A stretch of 64,000 bases of DNA, taken from the NCBI RefSeq assembly GCF_001623075.1, contig NZ_LMCF01000151.1:28949-92948 (forward strand). The letters are read 5' to 3'. How positions within the stretch are numbered: the first letter of the stretch is position 1; each line of letters begins with the position of its first letter. Positions 29,927-38,270 of the stretch are shown here, piece after piece. The DNA is from Pseudovibrio sp. Ad37 (GTDB lineage: Bacteria > Pseudomonadota > Alphaproteobacteria > Rhizobiales > Stappiaceae). The position numbers and the translations under genes are program-made. The notes beneath the pieces were generated by a model. The model did no database searches. It worked only from the letters and a program-made list of their open reading frames with translations, and was not told the origin of the DNA.

Positions 29927-30598
29927 CTAGAGGGATTTCAGATAGCTCTGAACGCGCAGGAACACCGACGTAAACTCTTCAGCCGTAATGCGCCGCGTGT
30001 TTACGTTGTACTGCGAACAATGGAAGCTGGAAAACATTCTGAGAGAAGGCGTAAGCTGAATTTCACAAGCATGCGCAAAAGGATAGTCACGAAGCTTAAG
30101 CTCAAAAGCCTTGAGCAACTCTTCATGCGCGGTCCGCCCAACAGCCACAACAGCCCTCGTCGCATCACTAACCAACAGAGAATCCAGAAAGAATTCACGA
30201 CACCTCCGGATCTCAGCAGGCTTAGGCGCATTCTTCGGCGGCATGCACTTCACCACATTGGTAATGCGCACATCGGTCGGCTCGATGCCGAGCTCAGGCT
30301 CTGCCTCATTCTTGTAAGCAGCAAAACCACTCTCCGTCAGCGCACCATTCAACATCTCACCTGAAAAATCACCAAAGAATGGAATACCCGTACGGTTCCC
30401 CCCTTTGTGCCCAGGCGCCAACCCAACAACAATAAGAGAGGCATCAACTGGACCAAAATCCAGCACCGGCGCGTTGTGCCAGTCAGGATGAAGCGCACGC
30501 AGCTCCTCCCTATACGCAACAAGCCGGGAACAGAGTGCACACTCTCTCCCCGGCTTCTGCAAACTTTCGATACCGTGACGAACCTTAGTAGTCGTCAT
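29927..30598 (-). CDS. Uracil-DNA glycosylase, family 5-like (UDGb)
   Basis: Removes uracil or other deaminated bases from DNA. The 223-residue protein has four cysteines placed as in iron-sulfur UDGs: C-x-x-C in RECALCSRL, then VKCMPPKN and RRCREFF. Motif A is GLAPGHKGGNRTG followed by PFFGDFSG, closer to family 5 (GLAPxxxGxNRTGxxFxGD) than to family 4 (GExPGxxE). Motif B reads SSFHCSQYNVNTRR, whereas UDGb usually has SYHxSxxNTxTG. ATG 30598 overlaps the end of the NYN gene by 14 bases, indicating coupling. Family 4 is an alternative call. Confidence 0.85.
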   Translation of the reverse strand: MTTTKVRHGIESLQKPGRECALCSRLVAYREELRALHPDWHNAPVLDFGPVDASLIVVGLAPGHKGGNRTGIPFFGDFSGEMLNGALTESGFAAYKNEAEPELGIEPTDVRITNVVKCMPPKNAPKPAEIRRCREFFLDSLLVSDATRAVVAVGRTAHEELLKAFELKLRDYPFAHACEIQLTPSLRMFSSFHCSQYNVNTRRITAEEFTSVFLRVQSYLKSL

Positions 30599-31169
30599 CT
30601 CCGATCTCATCATCCTCTTCTTCAACACGAGGTGGACGTTCACTTGGGTCACGTCCAACACGCTGCATCAGCGTAGACAATTCAATGAAGTGATCAGCCT
30701 GACGGCGCAGGTCATCAGCAATCATTGGAGGTTGTGTCTGAAGTGTAGAAACAACAGAAACTTTACGGCCACGACGCTGAAGCGCCTCAACCAGAGAACG
30801 GAAGTCACCATCACCAGAGAACAGTACAATATGGTCAACATGGTCAATAAGCTGCATGGCGTCTACAGCCAGCTCAATGTCCATATTGCCCTTAATTTTG
30901 CGACGTCCTGCAGAATCCACGAATTCCTTTACAGGTTTGGTAACAACTTTGTAGCCATTGTAGTCCAGCCAATCGATCAGAGGTCGAATGGAGGAATACT
31001 CCTGCTCTTCCACCAACGCTGTGTAATAGTAAGCGCGTAGCAGGTAGCCCTTTGATTGGAATTCTTTCAAGAGACGCTTGTAATCGATATCGAAGCCAAT
31101 AGCTTTCGCTGTCGAATAAAGGTTCGCTCCATCAATGAATAAAGCAATCTTTTCGCGGGGATCAAACAT
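30585..31169 (-). CDS. NYN domain protein (LabA/DUF88, PIN-like)
   Basis: A 194-residue protein with a PIN-like NYN ribonuclease fold. The conserved acidic residues are visible in IALFIDGANLY (Asp about 13), NMDIELAVDAMQL and VLFSGDGDFRSLVEAL. The C-terminal 30 residues are very acidic and disordered (EEEDDEIGDDDY). Such proteins are widespread in alphaproteobacteria and are thought to act on RNA; the substrate is unknown. Its 3' end overlaps the UDG gene start, so the two are co-transcribed. Confidence 0.9.
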   Translation of the reverse strand: MFDPREKIALFIDGANLYSTAKAIGFDIDYKRLLKEFQSKGYLLRAYYYTALVEEQEYSSIRPLIDWLDYNGYKVVTKPVKEFVDSAGRRKIKGNMDIELAVDAMQLIDHVDHIVLFSGDGDFRSLVEALQRRGRKVSVVSTLQTQPPMIADDLRRQADHFIELSTLMQRVGRDPSERPPRVEEEDDEIGDDDY

Positions 31170-31367
31170 ATTATTTTTAGCCTTTCCGCTGCACAGACGC
31201 GTAAGTCAGTAACTTGTTATAAGCAATCACTTTCTGGGCATGCCTGTTTGCTGTCGTGACATGCCTAGAATGTATGCCATTCTAATTGACCCGGTTGCAC
31301 TCTACGTTAAATCGAATACGCATTCGTTACGGACAAACATAAAACCTTGCCCCTCAGCATATATATT

Positions 31368-31580
31368 GCATTGGCCTAGTTAATATTGGACCAATGCGGT
31401 TCGATTCACCGGCCAGAAACTAAAACAAGATGAATGAAATTTACAGATGTCATCTTGCATAAATTAACAGGAACCCACTAAATATTCCCAGTTTATATTA
31501 TAGATCCAAGTTAGCTTAAAAACAAACCACCGGATATAGATACTAAAGGTTCCAATAGAAACAAGGTTTCCTTGTTTTTT
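31368..31580 (+). ncRNA. Candidate structured small RNA ending in a terminator
   Basis: Three stem-loops lie in a row on the plus strand: GCATTGG/CCAATGC (31368-31398), CAAGATGA/TCATCTTG (31427-31457), and AAACAAGG/CCTTGTTT with T6 (31559-31580), an intrinsic terminator with no open reading frame before it. No convincing promoter is visible and I do not recognise a known RNA family such as 6S or tmRNA. The orphan terminator is the main evidence. Confidence 0.3.
31559..31580 (+). terminator. Orphan intrinsic terminator
   Basis: AAACAAGG, a three-T loop and CCTTGTTT followed by more T. The nearest plus-strand gene upstream is bpt, about 1.65 kb away and separated by two minus-strand genes. Confidence 0.6.
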
Positions 31581-31992
31581 CGGATCTAGTGCATCCCAAG
31601 AAAATCTAGCCCCCCAAATGGGCTAATCTCTTATGTTATTTTTTTTCATCTATTCCAATTCCAGTGTACAATTCACATCTTGAATAACATTCAGGAGTTG
31701 CAGATTTGAAAATTCATTCCCCCAGAAGAAGCTGTAATAAAAAACTAATCCGACGCAGCACTGCACACTAAAACATCTCTTCACAATAGTATTTAAACTA
31801 AAATCATGCGCGATAGACCTAAAGCCCCAATTTTTCTATGGCCTAATCTTAAGCAGCAGAAAGATGGAAAAACGCTCCCCACATAATAAGATGTAAAGGA
31901 GTTGCACAAAAAATGCAGAAACGGCTCTTGCCTTGCAACAAGAAGCATTCTATGAGTGGCCTCTGAATTCCCAGATATTATGGAGTGATCGA

Positions 31993-32388
31993 ATGGCACG
32001 TGTGACCGTCGAAGATTGCGTCGACAAGGTTGAAAACCGGTTCGAGCTGGTTCTACTTGCCAGCCATCGCGCCCGGATGATTTCAAGTGGTTCTCCACTG
32101 ACAATCGACCGCGACAATGATAAAAATCCGGTCTGCGCACTTCGCGAGATTGCTGAAGAAACTGTGAGCCCTGAAGATCTTAAAGAAGATCTCATTCACT
32201 CACTACAGAAGTTCGTTGAAGTTGATGAACCAGAAGCTGAAACAGCTCCAATGGTTCCAAGTGACCCACAGCAGCTTCAGATTAATGCCGTTGATGATTC
32301 AGAAGTAGAATTTGACAGTATTACTGAAGAAGACCTGCTTAAGGGGCTTGAAGGCTTGGTACCGCCGGAACGTTCCGACGACTACTAA
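31993..32388 (+). CDS. rpoZ: RNA polymerase omega subunit
   Basis: Small subunit that aids beta-prime folding and binds ppGpp. The 131-residue protein starts [20 protein letters not shown] and has the RARMISSG segment, the family core; residues after about 70 form a long acidic tail common in alphaproteobacteria. ATG 31993 replaces an upstream in-frame start at 31933 because MARVTVEDC is the universal start. The rsh gene follows within 100 bases, the standard rpoZ-rsh pairing. Confidence 0.96.
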   Translation: MARVTVEDCVDKVENRFELVLLASHRARMISSGSPLTIDRDNDKNPVCALREIAEETVSPEDLKEDLIHSLQKFVEVDEPEAETAPMVPSDPQQLQINAVDDSEVEFDSITEEDLLKGLEGLVPPERSDDY

Positions 32389-32407
32389 TCGCCCTCTGCA
32401 AGATGTC

Positions 32408-32428
32408 GGCGTCGGCCGGGCCGGCGCC
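32408..32428 (+). terminator. G+C-rich stem-loop between rpoZ and rsh
   Basis: GGCGTCGGC pairs with GCCGGCGCC (one G-T pair) around a three-base loop, 20 bases after rpoZ. The T tract is weak (ATTTTC), so it may only partly separate rpoZ and rsh expression. Confidence 0.55.
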
Positions 32429-32483
32429 TCGCATTTTCAGGTCCGGCCCTAGCTTATTTTTAAAGTGAAGCGGCCGCCCGAAA

Positions 32484-34721
32484 ATGATGCGTCAATACGA
32501 ACTTGTTGAGAAAGTAACCAGCTACAATCCCAATGCGGACGAAGCACTGCTCAACAAGGCATATGTTTATGCCATGCAAAAGCATGGTACCCAGACCCGC
32601 GCCTCTGGGGATCCTTATATTTCCCACCCTCTTGAAGTTGCTGCAATCCTCACGGATCTGAAGCTTGACGACGCAACCATTGCTGTCGCTCTTCTTCACG
32701 ACACCATTGAGGACACCGATGCCACACGTGCCGAAATTGATCGCATGTTTGGCGAAGAGATCGGCAAGCTCGTAGAGGGACTTACAAAGATCCAGCGTCT
32801 GGATTTAGTTTCCAGAAAAGCAAAACAGGCCGAGAACTTCCGCAAGCTATTACTGGCGATTGCTGATGATGTGCGCGTCCTCCTCGTGAAGCTGGCTGAT
32901 CGCCTGCACAACATGCGCACACTTCACCACATGCGCGAAGACAAACGCCTCCGCATTGCTGAAGAGACCATGGAAATCTATGCGCCCCTTGCTGGCCGCA
33001 TGGGCATGCAGGACATTCGCGATGAACTGGAAGACATCTCTTTCGAGACACTCTACCCGGACGCCCGCGATACCATTCGTGAACGCCTGGCAACTCTGCA
33101 CGGCAAGAACGAAAGCCTGATCACGGACATTGAAGAGGACCTGACGCAGCGCCTCGCCGAACAAGGCATTACAGCCAAGATCAGCGGACGCGAAAAGCGC
33201 GCCTACTCAATTTTCCGTAAGATGGAAGAAAAGTCTCTCGGCTTCGAGCAGCTCTCCGATATCTATGGCTTCCGCGCAATCGTGCCATCACCAGAAGATT
33301 GCTACCGTGTACTGGGCGTGATCCATACGGCTTGGCCATGTGTTCCAGGCCGCTTCAAAGATTATATCTCGACGCCAAAGCAGAACGACTATCGCTCCAT
33401 ACACACAACTGTAGTTGGACCGAAACGTCAGCGTGTAGAGCTACAGATCCGCACCCAAGCCATGCACCGCATCGCTGAGAACGGCATCGCAGCACACGCG
33501 CTCTATAAAGACGGCGTCACTGGTGGCCGCAACATTCAGTCCATGACGGCTGAATCCCGCGCCTATGGCTGGCTGCGTGGCACCATTGACCTGCTAGCGC
33601 AAGGGGAGTCCCCGGAAGAATTCCTCGAGCACACCAAGCTTGAACTCTTCCACGACCAGGTCTTCTGCTTCACACCAAAAGGCCGCCTGATCGCACTGCC
33701 ACGCGGCGCAACCCCAATCGATTTCGCCTACGCCGTTCACACAGATATCGGCAACACCTGCGTGGGCTGTAAAATCAACGGACGCATCTCCTCGCTGGTC
33801 ACTGAGCTAACCAACGGCGATGAAGTCGACGTCGTCCGCTCACAGGCGCAGACCCCTCCTCCGGCCTGGGAAAATATTGCTGTTACAGGCAAGGCACGCT
33901 CTGCAATTCGCAAGGCAACCAAAGCTTCCGCACGCCAGCAATATGGCGGACTAGGCAAACACATCCTCGAACGCGCCTTCTCCCATGCAGGCAAGGACTT
34001 CGATGAAGCTGCTCTCGAAACACACATCAAGAAGTTCAATATGGAAACCACGCTCGACTTGCTCGTCGCTGTGGGTCGCGGAGATGTACAAGCAAGCGCA
34101 ATTCTGGAAGTTGCATATCCAGACTACGCACCAGCACATACTGCCGACCGCAACCCAAGTGCACCACCCGCAGCAGGTTCAGCCTCAGAAGGCTGGTTCG
34201 ATCTGGATAAAGGCAGCTCAGTCAAGTTCAAGATTCCGGAAGGATCTCAGGAGAGTTCCAAGAACGGCTCTCTGCCGATCCGCACCAGCGTCTCCGGCTC
34301 GCTCCCTGTACGCTTTGCCCCAAGTGGCGGCGCAGTACCAGGAGATCGCATCGTCGGCATTCTGACGCCGGGCGTTGGCATCACCATTTACCCGATCCAG
34401 TCACCGGACCTGAAGGAATTCGACGATCAACCTGAGCGTTGGCTCGACGTGCGCTGGGACATCGACCCCAATGCACCGGAGCGTTTCCCAGCACAGATCA
34501 ACGTGTTCGCGGTCAACGAACCCGGCTCGCTGGCAGCGATCACCAAGGTCATCGGCGATCACCGCGGTAACATTGATAATATCAAAATGATCCGCAAAGC
34601 CTCCGATTTTCACGAGATGCTAATTGATCTTGAGGTATGGGATTTGAAGCACCTGAATCTGATCCTGAACCAGCTGCGTGCCAAACCCAACGTTTCCGAA
34701 GCGCAAAGGGTGAACGGCTAG
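32484..34721 (+). CDS. rsh: Bifunctional (p)ppGpp synthetase/hydrolase (RelA/SpoT homologue, Rsh)
   Basis: Makes and degrades the stringent-response alarmone. The 745-residue protein has an N-terminal HD hydrolase domain with an intact ALLHDTIEDTDA motif (about residues 70-80), the synthetase domain with YGFRAIVPS and RFKDYISTPKQNDYRSIHT (about 260-310), a TGS domain starting near residue 385 (FCFTPKGRLIALPRGATPI), and a C-terminal ACT domain (FAVNEPGSLAAITKVIGD). Both catalytic domains look active. It follows rpoZ and precedes a PyrE-like gene by 24 bases. Confidence 0.97.
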   Translation: MMRQYELVEKVTSYNPNADEALLNKAYVYAMQKHGTQTRASGDPYISHPLEVAAILTDLKLDDATIAVALLHDTIEDTDATRAEIDRMFGEEIGKLVEGLTKIQRLDLVSRKAKQAENFRKLLLAIADDVRVLLVKLADRLHNMRTLHHMREDKRLRIAEETMEIYAPLAGRMGMQDIRDELEDISFETLYPDARDTIRERLATLHGKNESLITDIEEDLTQRLAEQGITAKISGREKRAYSIFRKMEEKSLGFEQLSDIYGFRAIVPSPEDCYRVLGVIHTAWPCVPGRFKDYISTPKQNDYRSIHTTVVGPKRQRVELQIRTQAMHRIAENGIAAHALYKDGVTGGRNIQSMTAESRAYGWLRGTIDLLAQGESPEEFLEHTKLELFHDQVFCFTPKGRLIALPRGATPIDFAYAVHTDIGNTCVGCKINGRISSLVTELTNGDEVDVVRSQAQTPPPAWENIAVTGKARSAIRKATKASARQQYGGLGKHILERAFSHAGKDFDEAALETHIKKFNMETTLDLLVAVGRGDVQASAILEVAYPDYAPAHTADRNPSAPPAAGSASEGWFDLDKGSSVKFKIPEGSQESSKNGSLPIRTSVSGSLPVRFAPSGGAVPGDRIVGILTPGVGITIYPIQSPDLKEFDDQPERWLDVRWDIDPNAPERFPAQINVFAVNEPGSLAAITKVIGDHRGNIDNIKMIRKASDFHEMLIDLEVWDLKHLNLILNQLRAKPNVSEAQRVNG

Positions 34722-34745
34722 CCGCTGAAGAAAAGAGGAAAACCC

Positions 34746-35339
34746 ATGGGCCCCAATGCAGTCCTGGACGTTTTCAGAGAAACAAAAGCCCTGAAGGAAG
34801 GTCACTTCATCCTTCCTTCAGGCTGGCACGGCTCAGCTTACCTGCAACGACAAAAGCTGCTGGAATACCCGGATAAGGTCGAAACCCTCGCCTCCGAACT
34901 GGTGAAAAAAATTGCTGCCAACCAGCTCCTCAACTTCTCCCATTTCGTTGCCCCCAGCTTAGGTGGCCTGATCGTCGCACTGCAAACTGCAAGAATCATG
35001 CAGAAGAGTGCCCTCTGGCTTCGCCGCGAAGGCGGCTACCTCACCACTGGACCGGCAACCATCCCTCCAAAGTCAAATGTATTTATAGTTCAGGATGTTG
35101 TAGGAACAGGCCACCTATGCCTTTCCACAATTGATGCGCTGCAGTCACTGAGCGTTAACACCGTAGGTATTGGTTGTTTTATCGACAGGAGTCTTGACGA
35201 TACAGACTTAGGAGTACCGCTAATATCTCTTGCTCCTTTAAAACGACCGGTGTATGCAGCCGAGAATGTACCAAAAGAACTCGCTGAGATACCGGCTATA
35301 GAAACAACCCCAATCGAGCCGTTCAACTGGCGCGATTGA
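34746..35339 (+). CDS. Orotate phosphoribosyltransferase-like protein with eroded PRPP motif
   Basis: A 197-residue type I PRTase-fold protein in the position where relatives carry pyrE after rsh. The start MGPNAVLDVFRETKALKEGH and segment GHFILPSG match PyrE. The PRPP-binding loop, normally VVVVEDVxTTGxS, reads VFIVQDVVGTGHL: the E-D pair is Q-D and the TTGxS turn is GTGHL. The loop before it is WLRREGGYLTTG instead of the lysine/arginine-rich form. By family knowledge these changes should impair PRPP binding, so it may have lost or changed activity. The gene is intact, with a start 24 bases after rsh. Confidence 0.75.
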   Translation: MGPNAVLDVFRETKALKEGHFILPSGWHGSAYLQRQKLLEYPDKVETLASELVKKIAANQLLNFSHFVAPSLGGLIVALQTARIMQKSALWLRREGGYLTTGPATIPPKSNVFIVQDVVGTGHLCLSTIDALQSLSVNTVGIGCFIDRSLDDTDLGVPLISLAPLKRPVYAAENVPKELAEIPAIETTPIEPFNWRD

Positions 35340-35363
35340 AATGAGCAAAGTACTTGAACCGAA

Positions 35364-35948
35364 ATGATTTTTAAACGGCGGGATAAACCAACAAGAATAG
35401 AACGTATCCGCGTGGCTGTTTGGCCGCGTCACAGTTGGTCTCGCTCTTTCAGGTACTTAACAAAACGGGTTCTCCGCCTTTCAGCCAGCCCAAGAAAGAT
35501 TGCAGCAGGCTTTGCCGCAGGCGCCGCTGCTTCTTTCACGCCATTCCTCGGTTTCCATTTTATTCTCAGCTTTGTCTTGGCCTATATTCTGCGCGGAAAC
35601 ATGCTCGCCGCGGCATTAGGCACAGCCGTAGGCAATCCACTCACCTTCCCGTTTATCTGGGCCAGCACCTACAAGGTCGGTCTCTATATTATGGATCTAG
35701 AAGACAGGCCCCTTCCGGATTTAGGTGGCAAGCTGGATCATTCCATGCTGTCTCAGTCTCTGGATTCAATCTGGCCAATCTTAAAACCAATGTTGATTGG
35801 CTCAATCCCACTCGGTCTGGCCGCTGGTGTCTTTTTCTATTTTATTGTTCTGGGCTCAGTTTCCACTTACCAGAAAGCCAGAGCACATCGTTTTCGCTTA
35901 AAAAGAAAGCTGGCAACAAAAAGCAAAGATGTAGCTCAGGAAAAATGA
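35364..35948 (+). CDS. DUF2062 domain membrane protein
   Basis: A 194-residue inner-membrane protein. A basic N-terminus (MIFKRRDKPTRIERIRVAVW) precedes the DUF2062 core with SPRKIAAGFAAGAAASFTPF, GFHFILSF and a second helix pair with GTAVGNPLTFPFIWASTYKV. A further membrane helix near residue 155 and a lysine/arginine-rich tail follow. The family is present in rsh-acpS-lepB neighbourhoods of many alphaproteobacteria; function unknown. It starts 24 bases after the PyrE-like gene. Confidence 0.9.
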   Translation: MIFKRRDKPTRIERIRVAVWPRHSWSRSFRYLTKRVLRLSASPRKIAAGFAAGAAASFTPFLGFHFILSFVLAYILRGNMLAAALGTAVGNPLTFPFIWASTYKVGLYIMDLEDRPLPDLGGKLDHSMLSQSLDSIWPILKPMLIGSIPLGLAAGVFFYFIVLGSVSTYQKARAHRFRLKRKLATKSKDVAQEK

Positions 35949-36100
35949 ACGGGATCACCGGATCGGCACTCCAACACTGAGCAGACCAGTAGGAAACACA
36001 AGTTGTTTCCTTGAAAAAATTTGCAGCACAACAACTTATTCAGAAGGCTTGTGAGTTTCGCGCTCACGCGCCAATATATCCGTCACACAACGAGGCAGAG

Positions 36101-36520
36101 ATGATTATTGGCATTGGCAGTGATCTGAGCGACATTCGAAGAATAGAGAAAACACTCTCCCGTTTTCCAGATCGCTTCACAAAACGCGTCTTCACAGATG
36201 TTGAGCGGGCAAAAGCAGAAAGTCGCGCCAACAAGGCTGCAACCTATGCAAAGCGTTTCGCCGCCAAAGAAGCCTGCTCCAAGGCCTTGGGCACAGGTCT
36301 TTCCATGGGCGTTGCTTGGAAAGAGATGGGCGTCGTGAACCTGCCTAGCGGCAAACCGACCCTGCAACTGTCCGGCGGCGCAAAAGAAAGACTGGATAAA
36401 CTTGTGCCAAAAGGCTTTGTGCCACGAATTGACCTTACAATTACGGATGATTACCCGCTGGCACAGGCATTTGTCGTTATTTCGGCATGGCCAGAGGACT
36501 GGCCGGGTCTAGAGCCGTGA
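36101..36520 (+). CDS. acpS: Holo-[acyl-carrier-protein] synthase
   Basis: Transfers 4'-phosphopantetheine from CoA to ACP. The 139-residue protein has the family start [19 protein letters not shown] with the Mg-binding Asp, the [20 protein letters not shown] segment and the motif [16 protein letters not shown] with the second acidic ligand. The frame extends to 36011, but MIIGIGSD is the universal start. It belongs to the acpS-lepB-rnc-era-recO cluster. Confidence 0.96.
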   Translation: MIIGIGSDLSDIRRIEKTLSRFPDRFTKRVFTDVERAKAESRANKAATYAKRFAAKEACSKALGTGLSMGVAWKEMGVVNLPSGKPTLQLSGGAKERLDKLVPKGFVPRIDLTITDDYPLAQAFVVISAWPEDWPGLEP

Positions 36521-36665
36521 AAACGTAAATGAACTGGATTGCAGAAGTGGCCTTGAACCGCTAAGAGATCCACCTATGTGAATATTATTGTCAGGAGACT
36601 GACTCGCACTAATTAAGTGATGGGCATCGGGCCAAGCGAGTATTCTCTTACCACGAAGGATGAAC

Positions 36666-37415
36666 ATGAGCCAATCCAAAGAAAAGGAGCAGGAAGGCGG
36701 CGTATATGAGACCATTAAGGTCATCGCTCAAGCTCTGCTACTCGCTCTGGTTGTTAGAACATTTCTTTTTCAGCCATTTTTTATTCCTTCGGGCTCCATG
36801 AAAGATACTTTGTTGATTGGTGACTACCTGTTTGTCTCTAAGTACAGCTATGGCTATTCAAAGTACTCCTTCCCATTTGGACTGGCACCATTTGACGGAC
36901 GTGTTTGGAGTTCACCTCCAGAGCGCGGAGACATCGCCGTTTTCAAGCTACCAAAAGACAACTCCACCGATTATATTAAGCGTGTGGTTGGCTTGCCTGG
37001 CGATGAAGTTCAGATGATCAATGGTATTTTGCACATCAATGGCAATGCTGTTGAGCGCAAGCGCATTGACGATTACATCGAAAAAGACGCTTATGGGAAC
37101 ATTCACAAGATCCCGCGTTATATCGAAACACTGCCAAATGGCATAAGCTACCAGACCCTTGATATCACGACCAATGGCTCTCTGGACAACACACCCGTCT
37201 ATCACGTACCAGCAGATCGCTATTTCATGATGGGCGATAACCGGGATAATTCGCAGGACAGCCGCGTTCTTTCCGAAGTGGGCTACGTCCCATTCGAGAA
37301 CTTTATCGGACGCGCTGAAATCATCTTCTTCTCTATTGAAGATGACCAGCCTGCATGGATGTTCTGGAAATGGCCTTGGACAGTTCGCTGGGATCGCCTT
37401 GGCGACGTACTCTAA
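36666..37415 (+). CDS. lepB: Signal peptidase I
   Basis: Inner-membrane serine-lysine protease that removes Sec and Tat signal peptides. The 249-residue protein has an N-terminal membrane segment (about 17-36), the catalytic serine in FIPSGSMKDTLL (Ser 44), the general-base lysine in YIKRVVGLPGDEV (Lys 105) and the box E motif GDNRDNSQDSR. ATG 36666 or 36660 may start translation. An imperfect inverted repeat GCGTAG/CTACGC (37417-37460) lies just past the stop, before rnc. Confidence 0.96.
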   Translation: MSQSKEKEQEGGVYETIKVIAQALLLALVVRTFLFQPFFIPSGSMKDTLLIGDYLFVSKYSYGYSKYSFPFGLAPFDGRVWSSPPERGDIAVFKLPKDNSTDYIKRVVGLPGDEVQMINGILHINGNAVERKRIDDYIEKDAYGNIHKIPRYIETLPNGISYQTLDITTNGSLDNTPVYHVPADRYFMMGDNRDNSQDSRVLSEVGYVPFENFIGRAEIIFFSIEDDQPAWMFWKWPWTVRWDRLGDVL

Positions 37416-37555
37416 AGCGTAGCGCCTGCAACGGCCTCCGGTTTACGGAAAAAACTACGCCCAACCACACTTGAAGCAGTTTGAGTGATACAGTTAGTGA
37501 CACAAACTGCTTCAGAAAGCCTGCAAAGCAGTCTTTGAAGGAATTAGCCGGAATT

Positions 37556-38263
37556 ATGAGCAGAAGAAAAAGACCGGTATCAGACGCAGCTCTGGAAGAG
37601 CGCATCGGCTACAAGTTCACAAACAAGGAGCTCCTTGTTCGTGCTTTGACGCATGCCAGCGCCCTTCCGGTTGCAAAGGCTTCCCTGCAGAGCTACCAGC
37701 GCCTTGAGTTTTTGGGCGATCGAGTGCTCGGCCTTGCAATTGCGACGATGCTGGAAGAAAATTTCCCTAAAGCAGATGAAGGGGAACTTGCTCGGCGCCT
37801 GAACCAACTTGTAAAGCGCGAGACATGCGCTGAAGTTTCCAAGGTCATCGACATTGGCCAGCATATGCGCGTCGGCGAAGCTGAAGCACATACTGGTGGA
37901 CGATCCAAAACAGCAATTCTTGCAGACATGTGCGAGAGCCTGATTGCAGCAATTTACCTTGATAGCGGATTTGACGAAGCCGAGAGCTTCATCAAACGCT
38001 ATTTTGCTATAAGAATGGTGTCTTACACAGGTCCATTGCGAGATGCCAAAACAACTCTTCAGGAGTGGGCACAGTCCAAAGGACGCCCTACTCCGTTATA
38101 CGAAACAGTCTCTCGCAGCGGCCCAGACCATGCCCCGATCTTCAAGATCCGCGTGAATGTGGAAGGCGTTGGTCCCGGCGAAGCCGTCGGAAGCTCAAAG
38201 CGCATTGCAGAACAGTCCGCTGCCGAGAACATCCTGCGCCGTGAAGGCGTGTGGAGCGAATAG
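37556..38263 (+). CDS. rnc: Ribonuclease III
   Basis: Double-strand RNA endonuclease for rRNA and mRNA processing. The 235-residue protein carries the signature RLEFLGDRVLGLAIA with the catalytic acidic residues, the second acidic site at LADMCESLIAAIYLD, and a C-terminal dsRBD (about 160-230, ending GSSKRIAEQSAAENIL). ATG 37556 (MSRRKRPV) is preferred over the frame opening at 37481. It lies 7 bases before era. Confidence 0.96.
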   Translation: MSRRKRPVSDAALEERIGYKFTNKELLVRALTHASALPVAKASLQSYQRLEFLGDRVLGLAIATMLEENFPKADEGELARRLNQLVKRETCAEVSKVIDIGQHMRVGEAEAHTGGRSKTAILADMCESLIAAIYLDSGFDEAESFIKRYFAIRMVSYTGPLRDAKTTLQEWAQSKGRPTPLYETVSRSGPDHAPIFKIRVNVEGVGPGEAVGSSKRIAEQSAAENILRREGVWSE

Positions 38264-38270
38264 GTCTTAA

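Larger units (their letters stand above)
31170..31992. other. 823-bp gene-free, A+T-rich region upstream of rpoZ
   Basis: No coding frame with a ribosome site is supportable. It must hold the divergent promoters of the NYN gene and rpoZ. It also holds three stem-loops in series, the last followed by T6 on the plus strand (31368-31580, described separately). A weaker stem, TAGCCC/GGGCTA (31607-31625), is followed by T8 about 15 bases later. Short frames such as 31793-32140 minus lack support and run into rpoZ. Confidence 0.6.

Noticed and set aside
31380..31420. GGTTCGATTC-like T-loop suggesting a tRNA
   Set aside because: No cloverleaf can be drawn around it; acceptor and anticodon arms are absent.
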